Of a DNA stretch of 64,000 nt, positions 26,265 to 34,999 are shown in pieces; position 1 is the first letter of the stretch; each line of letters starts with the position of its first letter. The notes beneath the pieces were generated by a model. The model was not told where the DNA came from. It did no database searches and worked only from the letters and a program-made list of their open reading frames with translations. Source of the DNA: JAHRVQ01 sp029941905 (GTDB lineage Bacteria; Pseudomonadota; Gammaproteobacteria; Pseudomonadales; Azotimanducaceae); contig JAPYTQ010000008.1 of NCBI GenBank assembly GCA_029941905.1, forward strand, positions 87,866 to 151,865, written 5' to 3'. Both the position numbers and the translations under genes were made by a program.

Positions 26265-27497
26265 ATGAGAGAAGTAGTTATGTACATTCTCGTTGGAAGC
26301 ATAGCGATAGTGGCAGCGCTTCTCTTCTGCGTCACAGCTGATGCTGGTTCGCGAGAACAGGCCCAGCGTATTCATAATCGAATTGCCGGGGTTTCACCGC
26401 TTGCGGTTCGGCTTGATGAAATGGCGGCCCTTATTCAGACCGGTTCCGGCACTGAGGAAGAGAATGCCCAGGCTGCCGCATTCATAGCGATGCAACATCC
26501 GGATTTTTACCGCACCACGTTGAAAAATTTTTCGACGCCGTGGACAAACCGCGACCAGGATGTCTTTGCCGCATTAAATGATTACAGCGCGACAGTTATC
26601 GGCATGGTGCGGGACGATGTTGATTTTCGCGAAATACTGACCGGTGATATTGTCTACCTGGCCCCGAATGTGGCCGTTCCCGGCTATTCAACCAGTGACA
26701 ACAGACACTACGAAGAACTGGAGCAACAAGGTCTCGACCTTGCCTCGGTCCTTGTGCGAAGCGATCAGTCGTCGTTGACCGGTGTTCCACCTGAGGCAAC
26801 CGCCGGGGTGATTACGACGCGAGCCGGTGCCAGGGCATTTTTTATCGCCGGGACCAACCGGGCCATGTTTCGCTTCACATTGTTGAACCATTTGTGCATG
26901 GACCTTGAAGAAGTAAAAGACATAACCCGTGCCCCTGATCGCATCCGTCAGGATGTAACCCGTTCACCCGGTGGTGACAGTCGGCTGTTTCGTAATAACT
27001 GCATTGGATGTCATTCGGGTATGGATCCCATGACACAAGCATTTGCCTACTACAACTTTGAATACGATCCCGATAATGACCCTGAAGGAAACAGCGGCCA
27101 ATTGGTTTACAACCGAAGCGGAACTGTCGACGTATTCACCGGAACACGGGTGGTGAAAAAATACCATCACAACCAGAATAACTTCCCCACCGGTTATGTC
27201 ACTGTTAACGATAATTGGGACAACTATTGGCGCGAAGGGCGTAATCAGCGTATCGGCTGGGATTCGACATTGACCGGTTCCGGCACAGGAGCCAAGTCGA
27301 TGGGTCGGGAATTGGCCAATAGCCAGGCGTTTGCAGCGTGCCAGGTTACCAAGGTTTTCCGGGAAGTCTGTTTACGGGATCCCGTAGATGCCGCCGATCG
27401 ATCAAAGATCGATTCGATGGTGTCTTCGTTTAGCAATTCCGGTTTTAAGTTAAAACAACCTTTTGCTGAATCCGCCGCATACTGCAGGGGAGGCTAG
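26265..27497 (+). CDS. Exported mono-haem protein, DUF1588/DUF1585-like
   Basis: Several ATGs are possible (26253, 26265, 26280); 26265 gives a basic-free but adequate signal peptide (YILVGSIAIVAALLFCVTADA) with GGAAACGAG upstream. In the mature part NNCIGCHSGMDPMTQAF is a haem c motif in the CxxCHxxMDP form seen in DUF1588-type planctomycete and proteobacterial cytochromes. C-terminal SKIDSMVSSFSNSGFKLKQPFAESAAYC matches the usual closing block. Ends 2 nt before the LamG lipoprotein gene. Function not known; likely paired with the Tat-exported protein at 30012. Confidence 0.75.
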   Translation: MREVVMYILVGSIAIVAALLFCVTADAGSREQAQRIHNRIAGVSPLAVRLDEMAALIQTGSGTEEENAQAAAFIAMQHPDFYRTTLKNFSTPWTNRDQDVFAALNDYSATVIGMVRDDVDFREILTGDIVYLAPNVAVPGYSTSDNRHYEELEQQGLDLASVLVRSDQSSLTGVPPEATAGVITTRAGARAFFIAGTNRAMFRFTLLNHLCMDLEEVKDITRAPDRIRQDVTRSPGGDSRLFRNNCIGCHSGMDPMTQAFAYYNFEYDPDNDPEGNSGQLVYNRSGTVDVFTGTRVVKKYHHNQNNFPTGYVTVNDNWDNYWREGRNQRIGWDSTLTGSGTGAKSMGRELANSQAFAACQVTKVFREVCLRDPVDAADRSKIDSMVSSFSNSGFKLKQPFAESAAYCRGG

Positions 27498-27499
27498 CG

Positions 27500-29971
27500 A
27501 TGAGATTTACCGGTTTGTTATTCAAGTCAGTCGCCCGGGTCGGGCTCACTGGTTTGCTTGTATCCATTCTTAGCGCTTGTAGTGGAGGGGCTGGTCAGGA
27601 GACAGAAGAAAACCCCGATCTTGCCGCACCTGCTGGTTCAAGCCAGAGCCTGGTTTTGAATGGCCCTGCTGCCCTGACGACAGATGTGCAGGGATTTCGG
27701 GTGAATCTCTGGGAAAATATCGCGCCGGATAACCGCTGTGGTCAGTGTCATGGCAGCTCGGGCCAAAGCCCCAGCTTTGCCCGCAACGACGATATCAACC
27801 TGGCTTATGAACAGGTGAACCCGATTGTTGATTTAAACCAGCCTTCGCAATCCCGCATGGTTTCCAAAGTTGGTGGTGGTCATAACTGCTGGCTGGACTC
27901 AGACCAGGCCTGTGCTGATATCCTGGCAACCTGGATCAGTAACTGGGCGGGTGATTCTGCTGGTACGAGTAATGCTGTCGAGCTACGAGCACCCACTTTA
28001 CGTGATCCCGGTGCCTCCAAATCATTTCCGTCAGACCCTGGCGTGTTCGCCAGTACGGTACACCCGTTGCTGCTGGCTTACTGTTCCAATTGTCATACTG
28101 ATACTGCGGCAAATCCGCAGTCGCCTTTTTTTGCGGTGTCCGACGTTATTGCTGCCTACGCCGCCGCGCGCAGCAAGATAGAAATAGACGATCCGCCAAA
28201 TTCGAGACTGGTCGTTCGTTTGGGTGGTGAATTCCACAACTGCTGGACTGATTGCAATTCAAACGCCAGTGAGATGCTCGCGGCGATTGAAACTTTCGTT
28301 GCTTCCATCCCTGAAACCGCAGTCGACCCCGATTTTGTCACATCCAGATCATTGACCCTGCTGGATGGCATAGTGGCATCGGGAGGTGGGCGTGTAGATA
28401 CAAATGTGATTGCACTGTATCAATTTAAAACGTTATCGGGATCCATCGCTTATGACACCAGTGGTGTCGAACCCTCACTTGATCTGAGTTTTTCAGGCGA
28501 TGTCAGTTGGATAGGTGGCTGGGGTATCAACATTGGTGACAACGGCAAAGCCCAGGGATTAACCAGCACCAGTAAAAAACTCCACGACCTGATCACGTCA
28601 ACGGGCGAATACTCCCTTGAAGCCTGGATAGCGTCCGCTAACGTCACCCAGGAAGAAGCACGAATCGTGAGTTACTCCGGCGGTAATATGACCAGGAATT
28701 TCACCCTGGGTCAGACACTGTATAACTACGATTTTCTTGCTCGTTCTTCAACGACGGATGGTAATGGGGATCCGGCGATTTCAACGCCTGATGCGGATGA
28801 GGTTTTACAGGCGACGTTACAGCATGTGGTGGCAACGTTCGACCCAACCAATGGCCGCCAGTTGTATGTTAACGGCAGTTTGATAGATGTACGCGATGGA
28901 GCAGGTGGAACCCTGAATGACTGGGACGACACTTTTGCCTTTGCCCTGGGCAACGAAGTTTCGGGTGATCGCTTGTGGCGCGGGCTTTTTAAACTGGTCG
29001 CTATTCACAACAGGGTTCTCACACCTGGTCAGGTTCTACAGAACTTTGACGCCGGGGTGGGTGAACGGTTCTTTTTCCTCTTCGGTATCAGTCATCTGAT
29101 TAACGTGCCGGAAGCCTACATCGTTTTTGAAGTCAGTCAGTTTGACAGTTACAGCTATCTGTTCAGCCAGCCTTATTTCATTTCCCTGACGAGCCCGGTT
29201 ACTTTCCAAGGTATCGCCTTGCGGGGCATGCGAATTGGCATCAATGGCAGGGAGCCGGAGGTGGGACAGGCCTACAGCAAACTCGACATCACATTGGATG
29301 ATAGCCTGTATTCAGCGGGAACCGGCCAGCCTTTATCAGCAATCGGGACAATATTAGGCATCGAGAAAGGTGCTGACAGCGACGAGTTTTTCCTGACGTT
29401 TGAACAACTGGGGACTCACTCCAACGTCAGGGTAGAGGCGGTTCCAGACCCACTGCCGACGTCCCCCGATGGTGATGCCCTGCCTGATATTGGTATCAAG
29501 AAATTCGATGAGATCAATGCCAGTATGTCCTCCATAACGGGTGTGCCAACATCCAATCTAGACGTACTGGGCACCTTCCTGACGGTTCGGCAACAGTTAC
29601 CTGTGACTGCTAATATTGAAGGTTTCCTTTCTTCGCAGCAGATGGGCGTCACCCAGCTGGCCATCGAGTATTGCAGTTCTCTTGTGGAAGATCCGGTTTT
29701 ACGCGGCAATCTGTTCCCGGCATTTGACTTTAATGCGGTACCTGTCAGCGCCTTTGATACGGCAGGTCGAGACGCATTGTTGATTCCACTCATGGACGTG
29801 GTTCTCGGCGTCAATCTGGGTTCTCAGCCTGACCGCAATCAAACCCGGACCGAACTTGAAAGTTTGATTACGAATTTTGCCAGTTCTGGTACGACGGCGG
29901 AGCGGACCCGTACGATTGTAAAAGCGACCTGTGCTGCTGTACTCGGCGGTGCGGCAATGTTAATTCAGTAG
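27500..29971 (+). CDS. LamG-domain lipoprotein with two c-type haem motifs
   Basis: 823 residues; lipoprotein signal GLLVSILSAC. Two CxxCH modules follow (RCGQCHGSSGQ about 77, YCSNCHTDT about 193), each followed by a GG(H/E)xxNCW segment. A LamG/concanavalin-like domain spans about 300-515 (VIALYQFKTLSGSIAYDTSG, YSLEAWIASANV, LQHVVATFDPTNGRQLYVNG), which suggests binding to a surface polysaccharide or protein. The last 300 residues are unassigned. Outer-membrane electron-transfer or adhesion role is plausible. Confidence 0.8.
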   Translation: MRFTGLLFKSVARVGLTGLLVSILSACSGGAGQETEENPDLAAPAGSSQSLVLNGPAALTTDVQGFRVNLWENIAPDNRCGQCHGSSGQSPSFARNDDINLAYEQVNPIVDLNQPSQSRMVSKVGGGHNCWLDSDQACADILATWISNWAGDSAGTSNAVELRAPTLRDPGASKSFPSDPGVFASTVHPLLLAYCSNCHTDTAANPQSPFFAVSDVIAAYAAARSKIEIDDPPNSRLVVRLGGEFHNCWTDCNSNASEMLAAIETFVASIPETAVDPDFVTSRSLTLLDGIVASGGGRVDTNVIALYQFKTLSGSIAYDTSGVEPSLDLSFSGDVSWIGGWGINIGDNGKAQGLTSTSKKLHDLITSTGEYSLEAWIASANVTQEEARIVSYSGGNMTRNFTLGQTLYNYDFLARSSTTDGNGDPAISTPDADEVLQATLQHVVATFDPTNGRQLYVNGSLIDVRDGAGGTLNDWDDTFAFALGNEVSGDRLWRGLFKLVAIHNRVLTPGQVLQNFDAGVGERFFFLFGISHLINVPEAYIVFEVSQFDSYSYLFSQPYFISLTSPVTFQGIALRGMRIGINGREPEVGQAYSKLDITLDDSLYSAGTGQPLSAIGTILGIEKGADSDEFFLTFEQLGTHSNVRVEAVPDPLPTSPDGDALPDIGIKKFDEINASMSSITGVPTSNLDVLGTFLTVRQQLPVTANIEGFLSSQQMGVTQLAIEYCSSLVEDPVLRGNLFPAFDFNAVPVSAFDTAGRDALLIPLMDVVLGVNLGSQPDRNQTRTELESLITNFASSGTTAERTRTIVKATCAAVLGGAAMLIQ

Positions 29972-30011
29972 TGTTCTGATGGGACGCTCTGGGAGTAGTG
30001 ATTGGAATAAA

Positions 30012-31649
30012 ATGATGAAGAAATCGAACAGGAAGAGTATCACCAGACGTTTGTCAAAAGGTTTACCAAAAAGTTTACCGATTGACGCACCGCTAAAACA
30101 TGCGGACCATCCGCGGCCCGTTTCCCGGCGCGATTTTATCCGGCAAGGGTTCAGTCTTGGGTCGGCGACGGTATTGGGGCCATCGCTGTTTGGTTTGTTT
30201 GCCAATCCCAATCAGGCGAAAGCTGCATTATCCGGCGATTTGCAACTGTTGAAACAATCCTGTGGGCTTGCTGTACAGGGCGCCGGTAAGATTCCGTTTA
30301 TCTGTTTTGACCTTGCAGGCGGCGCTAATATCGCCGGTTCTAACGTGCTGACAGGCGGAAGGGACGGGCAGTTCGATTTTCTTTCAACCTCTGGCTACTC
30401 CAAACTGGGTTTGCCCGGAGATGTGATACCACCCATTACCAATCCGCAAACAGCGACGAACGACTTTATCAATATGGATCTGGGTTTGGCCTTCCACAGT
30501 GATTCTGCCTATTTGCGAGGTATTCTTGAAAAGGCAACTGCGGGGACATTGGCTGCCACTAATGGTGCGGTGGTACCCGCCCGGTCGGAAAACGATACAG
30601 GCAATAATCCCCATAATCCGATGTATGCCATAAACCGTGCGGGGGCTGATGGTTCGTTGCTGACGTTGATCGGATCTCGAAGTTCGGACTCCGGTGGTAA
30701 TTCCATGGCTCCGGCTGACCTCATTGACTTGACGGTGCGCCCGACCAAAGTCGACAGGGCAAGTGACGTTACAGGCCTGGTTGATGTTGGCGATCTGGTC
30801 GGTTTGTTATCGCAGCAAGATGCCGTGGCAGTCATGGAGTCTATCCAACGCATCTCTGATCTCAAACTAACCCAGGTTGATTCCATGATAACGCGTGATG
30901 ATGTGATCAAGGATCTGGTACGTTGTGGCTATGTTAAAAGTGCCGACCTGGCAGACCGGTTTGGTGACCCGACTACTTTGAATCCGGAAATCGACCCGGA
31001 TATTGTGGGCCCGAGTGGCATCTTCTCAACTGCTGAGTTTAACAGCGAAAGCGAGTTTCGTAAGACCGCGGCCGTTATGAAGCTGGTCGTGAATGGATTC
31101 TCAGGGGCGGGTTGCATCACCATGGGAGGGTTTGATTACCACACCGGGGAAAGAGGTACAGGTGAGACACGTGATCTGCGTGCAGGTCGCTGTATGGGTG
31201 CGTGTCTTGAATATGCTGCCAGAGTTGGTGTGCCACTTATGATGTATGTTTTCTCGGACGGTTCTGTTGCCAGTAACGGTCGAATTGACGATACCGTCGA
31301 GGGTCGCGGAAAAGGTGAATGGACTGGTGATAACCAATCAACCGCCGCATCATTCTTCCTCGTTTACAATCCTGCAGGCAGACCACAACTGCTCGGCAGT
31401 GATGTGCTTGAACAAGCCCGCCACCAGCAACTGGGCTGGTTCCGTGCTGATGGGTCCGTCGAAACGGCATCGTCGCCAGCTGCGAACAATGTTAATTTGC
31501 TGGTAGAAATGGTTGCACTCAATTACATGGCACTGCACGGTGATCAGGGTAATTTCGGCAGTTTGTTTCCCGGCAATGGTCTGGGAAATGCAGGTTTGAT
31601 AGACAGTCTTACCGCTTTTCAGCCGATAGTGTCCGGAACAATCGTATAG
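30012..31649 (+). CDS. Tat-exported DUF1501-like protein
   Basis: ATG 30012/30015, followed by a long basic n-region and a twin-arginine motif (VSRRDFIRQGFSLGSATVLG), so the protein is exported folded. The mature 500 residues (LIDLTVRPTK, FDYHTGERGTGETRDLRAGRCMG, GVPLMMYVFSDGSV, VNLLVEMVALNYMALHG) resemble DUF1501-like sulfatase-fold proteins, usually encoded with DUF1588/1585-type cytochromes as here. Metal-binding residues probably include the His/Asp in FDYHTGERG. Third gene of the plus-strand set starting at 26265. Confidence 0.75.
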   Translation: MMKKSNRKSITRRLSKGLPKSLPIDAPLKHADHPRPVSRRDFIRQGFSLGSATVLGPSLFGLFANPNQAKAALSGDLQLLKQSCGLAVQGAGKIPFICFDLAGGANIAGSNVLTGGRDGQFDFLSTSGYSKLGLPGDVIPPITNPQTATNDFINMDLGLAFHSDSAYLRGILEKATAGTLAATNGAVVPARSENDTGNNPHNPMYAINRAGADGSLLTLIGSRSSDSGGNSMAPADLIDLTVRPTKVDRASDVTGLVDVGDLVGLLSQQDAVAVMESIQRISDLKLTQVDSMITRDDVIKDLVRCGYVKSADLADRFGDPTTLNPEIDPDIVGPSGIFSTAEFNSESEFRKTAAVMKLVVNGFSGAGCITMGGFDYHTGERGTGETRDLRAGRCMGACLEYAARVGVPLMMYVFSDGSVASNGRIDDTVEGRGKGEWTGDNQSTAASFFLVYNPAGRPQLLGSDVLEQARHQQLGWFRADGSVETASSPAANNVNLLVEMVALNYMALHGDQGNFGSLFPGNGLGNAGLIDSLTAFQPIVSGTIV

Positions 31650-31742
31650 TAATTCTACGTTTAGCAGCCTGCCAGAACCTTAACAACTTACTTAACAGTT
31701 GCACCGATTGCATGCAGGGCTGAAATACTTAAAACTAGTGGC

Positions 31743-32450
31743 ATGGTCCCACCTGAATTTTCAAATATAGCCTGGCACAGTTTGCAGAACGAACAAGCCC
31801 CGCTTGCCATCAGCTCCGGGAAGGCCAAACGATTTAAGTCGGACGTCTCATCTATTATTGCCTTTGAAAATAATGACCATCCGGATTTTGAAGGTCTCGC
31901 GCAAATAAGCGAGGCTGGGGATTCAATGTATAGCATAGGCTGGTCAGGTCCTGTGCCTGCCGGTTGGCTGCTGGAGATAGACGCCCAGGTCAACGAGTTG
32001 ATCTGGCAAGGGCAGCTACCGGATCAAGCTGAAGACAATGTTTCTGAAGACAATGTTTCTGAAGAGAGTGTTATCCGCCTCGATCGTACCCATGTGACTC
32101 AGATGCTGGAACTGGTTGAGTTAACGCAACCTGGGCCGTTTTCAGAACGAACCATAGAAATGGGTGACTATTTTGGGATCGTCGAGAACGGCCGGCTCAT
32201 TGCGATGGCGGGTGAACGCTTGCACGCCGGGAGATTTCGGGAGATCAGCGGTGTTTGTACACGGCCTGGTCATCAAGGTCGTGGACTCGCACGCATGCTC
32301 ATGAACAAACTGATCAGGTTGGAGTGTGACCGCGATCAGATTCCTTTTTTACATGTGGTTGAAGGTAACGACCACGCGTTAGACATTTATCTGCGGATGG
32401 GCTTTGCTCATATTCATAAAGTTGCGCTGCGAAAATTCAGGAAACAGTAA
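31743..32450 (+). CDS. GNAT family N-acetyltransferase
   Basis: 235 residues. The N-terminal ~100 residues are a divergent half containing a short duplicated acidic insert (EDNVSEDNVSEESV at about 98-111, encoded by a direct repeat near 32029-32056). The C-terminal GNAT fold carries the acetyl-CoA loop RPGHQGRGLARMLM (R/Q-x-x-G-x-G/A) and VVEGNDHALDIYLRMGF. FR47-like acetyltransferases of this form modify small amines or protein N-termini. No SD is obvious before ATG 31743. Target unknown. Confidence 0.83.
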   Translation: MVPPEFSNIAWHSLQNEQAPLAISSGKAKRFKSDVSSIIAFENNDHPDFEGLAQISEAGDSMYSIGWSGPVPAGWLLEIDAQVNELIWQGQLPDQAEDNVSEDNVSEESVIRLDRTHVTQMLELVELTQPGPFSERTIEMGDYFGIVENGRLIAMAGERLHAGRFREISGVCTRPGHQGRGLARMLMNKLIRLECDRDQIPFLHVVEGNDHALDIYLRMGFAHIHKVALRKFRKQ

Positions 32451-32476
32451 TGGCCAGATTTCAGCGAGATGCACTG

Positions 32477-32854
32477 TTAGGTGGCTCCCCAAATGCCAGC
32501 TGAGCGGTAACTATAGTGCCATATTTGCATTTGTGCAGGTAAAATGACGATGACGAAAATTAGCAGCACGGCGGCGGTTGTTATAGTGCCCACCATCAGG
32601 GCAAGATAGAGACAAAGCGCTATGGTCAGTGTACTTGCGGCCACTGAAAGCCAGAGTACACTCTGCCAGAACCAGGCGCGAGCTATCTTCTTTTGGTAAA
32701 CCTGACCCATCACGCCGATTGCCAATACGATAGCCACGAGTAATGGAAGGTACCTGCTGGCGAAGCCGCCACCGTCCAGTAAAATTTTTTGCACCAACCT
32801 GCCAATACCTATTGCGACCAGAAAACAGGTATAGGCTACCCACGCGTATTTCAA
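32477..32854 (-). CDS. Small integral membrane protein, unknown function
   Basis: 125 residues with four predicted helices (about 5-22, 34-53, 62-83, 88-108). No family recognised and no catalytic residues seen. It is downstream of the PNPOx-like gene on the same strand with about 45 nt between, so cotranscription is possible. Confidence 0.65.
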   Translation of the reverse strand: MKYAWVAYTCFLVAIGIGRLVQKILLDGGGFASRYLPLLVAIVLAIGVMGQVYQKKIARAWFWQSVLWLSVAASTLTIALCLYLALMVGTITTAAVLLIFVIVILPAQMQIWHYSYRSAGIWGAT

Positions 32855-32900
32855 GTGTTGCTCCGTTGTGTTGAAGAGATTCCCCAGAAAACCTGTTTGG

Positions 32901-33368
32901 TCAATCTAATTTGGAATTGTCCCAGGAGACTATTGTCGAAGGTTTAAACACAATCCATCGTCGTGACTTTCCAGAGGCGGACGCGGCATAGGGTTGAATC
33001 ACTCCATCTTCTATTAAGTCATGCTTGGCGCCCAGGTTTAACCGGGCTTCGTGCAACCACTCACCCGCGTCTTCTTCGACCTGGTTCTCCAGCACTTTTG
33101 CCTGGCCTCTCATCATGATGCCCTGAAGTTGTTTCCAACTGGAACCGACATCGACCAGTACTGTGGCAGTAGTTTCCCGACGCAGATTGGTAATCTTTTG
33201 CCCGCGACCAAAGATATAAACCAGGCCGTGAGCCCAGCCAAAGGTCATTGGGATCAGGTTAATTTCCGTACCTGGACCGATGGTCGCAATTCTGAGACGC
33301 GTTTCATCCCGCATGAGCTGATCAACTTCTAATGCTGACAATTTTAGCGAATCCGATATCCTGGCCAT
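32901..33368 (-). CDS. Pyridoxamine 5'-phosphate oxidase-like split-barrel flavoprotein
   Basis: 155 residues with the split-barrel order ETRLRIATIG, LIPMTFGWAHGLVYIFG, GQKITNLRRETTATVLVDVG and LQGIMMRGQAKVLE, typical of PNPOx-like FMN or F420 binding proteins. The GRGQKITNLRR segment would hold the phosphate of the cofactor. It follows the DUF2087 gene by 16 nt. Substrate unknown. Confidence 0.82.
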   Translation of the reverse strand: MARISDSLKLSALEVDQLMRDETRLRIATIGPGTEINLIPMTFGWAHGLVYIFGRGQKITNLRRETTATVLVDVGSSWKQLQGIMMRGQAKVLENQVEEDAGEWLHEARLNLGAKHDLIEDGVIQPYAASASGKSRRWIVFKPSTIVSWDNSKLD

Positions 33369-33384
33369 TTTTTACACCTGCATA

Positions 33385-33786
33385 TTATGTTGTGCTGGCA
33401 TGTTTGCGTTGTTCCCTCTCCCGGGATACTTCTTCAAGAACATATCGGGGATGAATTGATCTGGCTTCCGGTTCAATGATCCTGTTGATAGCACTTTGAT
33501 TTGTCCTGTATAAAGTTCCTTTGTTGTCTCTCAAGAGGAAGGAGAAATCTACAAGATAACGTCGAACTGTCACATGATCGATTGAATCCGGGCAAGTAAT
33601 TGATTCCATCCAGTCAAGCAGGTGCTCATTGACCTCTGGTTCGGAGTAACCAACCTGTGGGTCGAAGCTTGAAGCAGCGAGTGCCAGAAATACCTTTGCG
33701 TCGTGGCGGTTTCTAGGGATGCGCCTGATAGCCCCTCCGTTAAACAGCCTCCGCAATATTTTTTTTGTCTTCTCTTTGTTAATCAC
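33385..33786 (-). CDS. DUF2087 domain protein
   Basis: GTG start at 33786. 133 residues; the core (KILRRLFNGGAIRRIPRNRHDAKVFLALAASSF, YSEPEVNEHLLDW, DHVTVRRYLVDFSFLLRDNKGTLYR) is the DUF2087 signature: a helical domain often attached to ArsR-type regulators, here standing alone. It may be a transcription regulator of the following PNPOx-like gene or act on its own; no separate DNA-binding domain is present. Confidence 0.8.
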   Translation of the reverse strand: MINKEKTKKILRRLFNGGAIRRIPRNRHDAKVFLALAASSFDPQVGYSEPEVNEHLLDWMESITCPDSIDHVTVRRYLVDFSFLLRDNKGTLYRTNQSAINRIIEPEARSIHPRYVLEEVSREREQRKHASTT

Positions 33787-34127
33787 GATTTACCTGCGAG
33801 ATAAGTTAACAATTATCCTACATCAGCTTTTCATCGCTGGGCTTAATCAGTAATCCAATACTGATTTCTACTCGCTTTGCTCTGCTGCCTGTTTAACCAG
33901 AATTGAAAGATCGTTACTCAAATCACCGGCTTTTGCGATTTTAACGCATCACTCCAGGGCAGACTGGATTAAGGGACAGTTGCTCACTGGACATGTTCGA
34001 GTTCATTATAATTGACCTTCCGGTAAAATTTTATAAACTGTCGCCGTAAACCTACGCCACCAGCTGGTTTGTGGATCTTTGTGGTAAATCACCTTGGCGC
34101 CAGAATCAATGCCATGCCATTTCCCGT
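33787..34127. other. Intergenic stretch of 341 bp, no confident gene
   Basis: No ORF with recognisable protein features. On the minus strand around 33888-33945 a short open stretch reads AGDLSNDLSILVKQAAEQSE before a stop, which could be the last fragment of a lost gene, but there is nothing to tie it to a family. Promoter of the DUF2087 gene must lie just before 33787. Confidence 0.4.
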
Positions 34128-34994
34128 TCAGTGTTCGAGCATGTGTTCGCGGCCACGGGTCACTAAGAACTTCAAGAGCCCAACCAGTTCCGTCTGTGCT
34201 TCCGGGCTTTTCTGCAGGGTCTCATACCGAAGGACTACACCGTTAAATCCCTCCGTGTACCATGTTGCACCCGCAGGAAGTTTAAGAGTTGGAAAAGCGT
34301 CAGGAAGGGGATACGCGGTGATATAGAAGTAAGGCTCGGGAATGCCCTCATCACCCAGTGAGAATCCAAAGTTCATCTGTTTATCGGAATATTCCTCATT
34401 TTCCGGATCCTGATCGGGGATTTTTTGACCTGGAATCCACATCATGCACAGATCGAAATGGCCAGGCCAAACCATAATGGGACTGGTTTCTTCGGGAATC
34501 CCCGCGCGAAAGATGGCGTAAGCATGGGATACTTCACGCCACACAGCCGCAAATTCCCGGGCAATCTCTGCTGAATACCCATCCTTCACCTCACCACTCA
34601 AGGCATCGTGACCTTCCTGTGGTGTGGTATCTGGTACAAACCGGGGATCGACGCCACCGGCCAGGAGAAACCCCCGAACATCCTCTGCCAGTTCAGCAGC
34701 TGTTTGTTTTCCAAGGGACTGGCTAAATGATTCGCCGCCTGCAATTTCTCCCTGCACCTGGTTATTTTGCAGATCGAGCTCCAACTCAAAATGCACACCA
34801 TCTGCGTGCACCATCCCGGTCGCCACACCTCGGAGAGTTGGCCGCAGGCTCAGCTGCCACCAGTGCTTGCGGCGCAACCGGCAGGATGCCATCCAATTGC
34901 CGAGCACATTGGCATAGGCATGGCACGCATCACGCGTGTCTGCCAGGGCGCTTGTATTGAGTGAAGGGAGTTTATGAGTCGTCGTCATCGTCAC
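34128..34994 (-). CDS. DUF5996 family protein
   Basis: 288 residues. The order ALADTRDACHAYANVLGNW, KHWWQLSLRPTLRGVATG, VHFELELDLQNNQV and the C-terminal PYFYITAYPLPDAF, WYTEGFNGVVLRYE matches DUF5996, a family of unknown function. It begins 5 nt downstream of the glutamate-synthase-like pseudogene, whose stop sets its upstream context (GGAGGAGTGACGATGACG region provides the SD). Intact by eye. Confidence 0.85.
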   Translation of the reverse strand: MTMTTTHKLPSLNTSALADTRDACHAYANVLGNWMASCRLRRKHWWQLSLRPTLRGVATGMVHADGVHFELELDLQNNQVQGEIAGGESFSQSLGKQTAAELAEDVRGFLLAGGVDPRFVPDTTPQEGHDALSGEVKDGYSAEIAREFAAVWREVSHAYAIFRAGIPEETSPIMVWPGHFDLCMMWIPGQKIPDQDPENEEYSDKQMNFGFSLGDEGIPEPYFYITAYPLPDAFPTLKLPAGATWYTEGFNGVVLRYETLQKSPEAQTELVGLLKFLVTRGREHMLEH

Positions 34995-34999
34995 TCCTC

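Noticed and set aside
33888..33945. Short minus-strand frame ending LVKQAAEQSE as a gene
   Set aside because: No start codon and upstream stop; too short to assign, kept only as a note in the intergenic entry.
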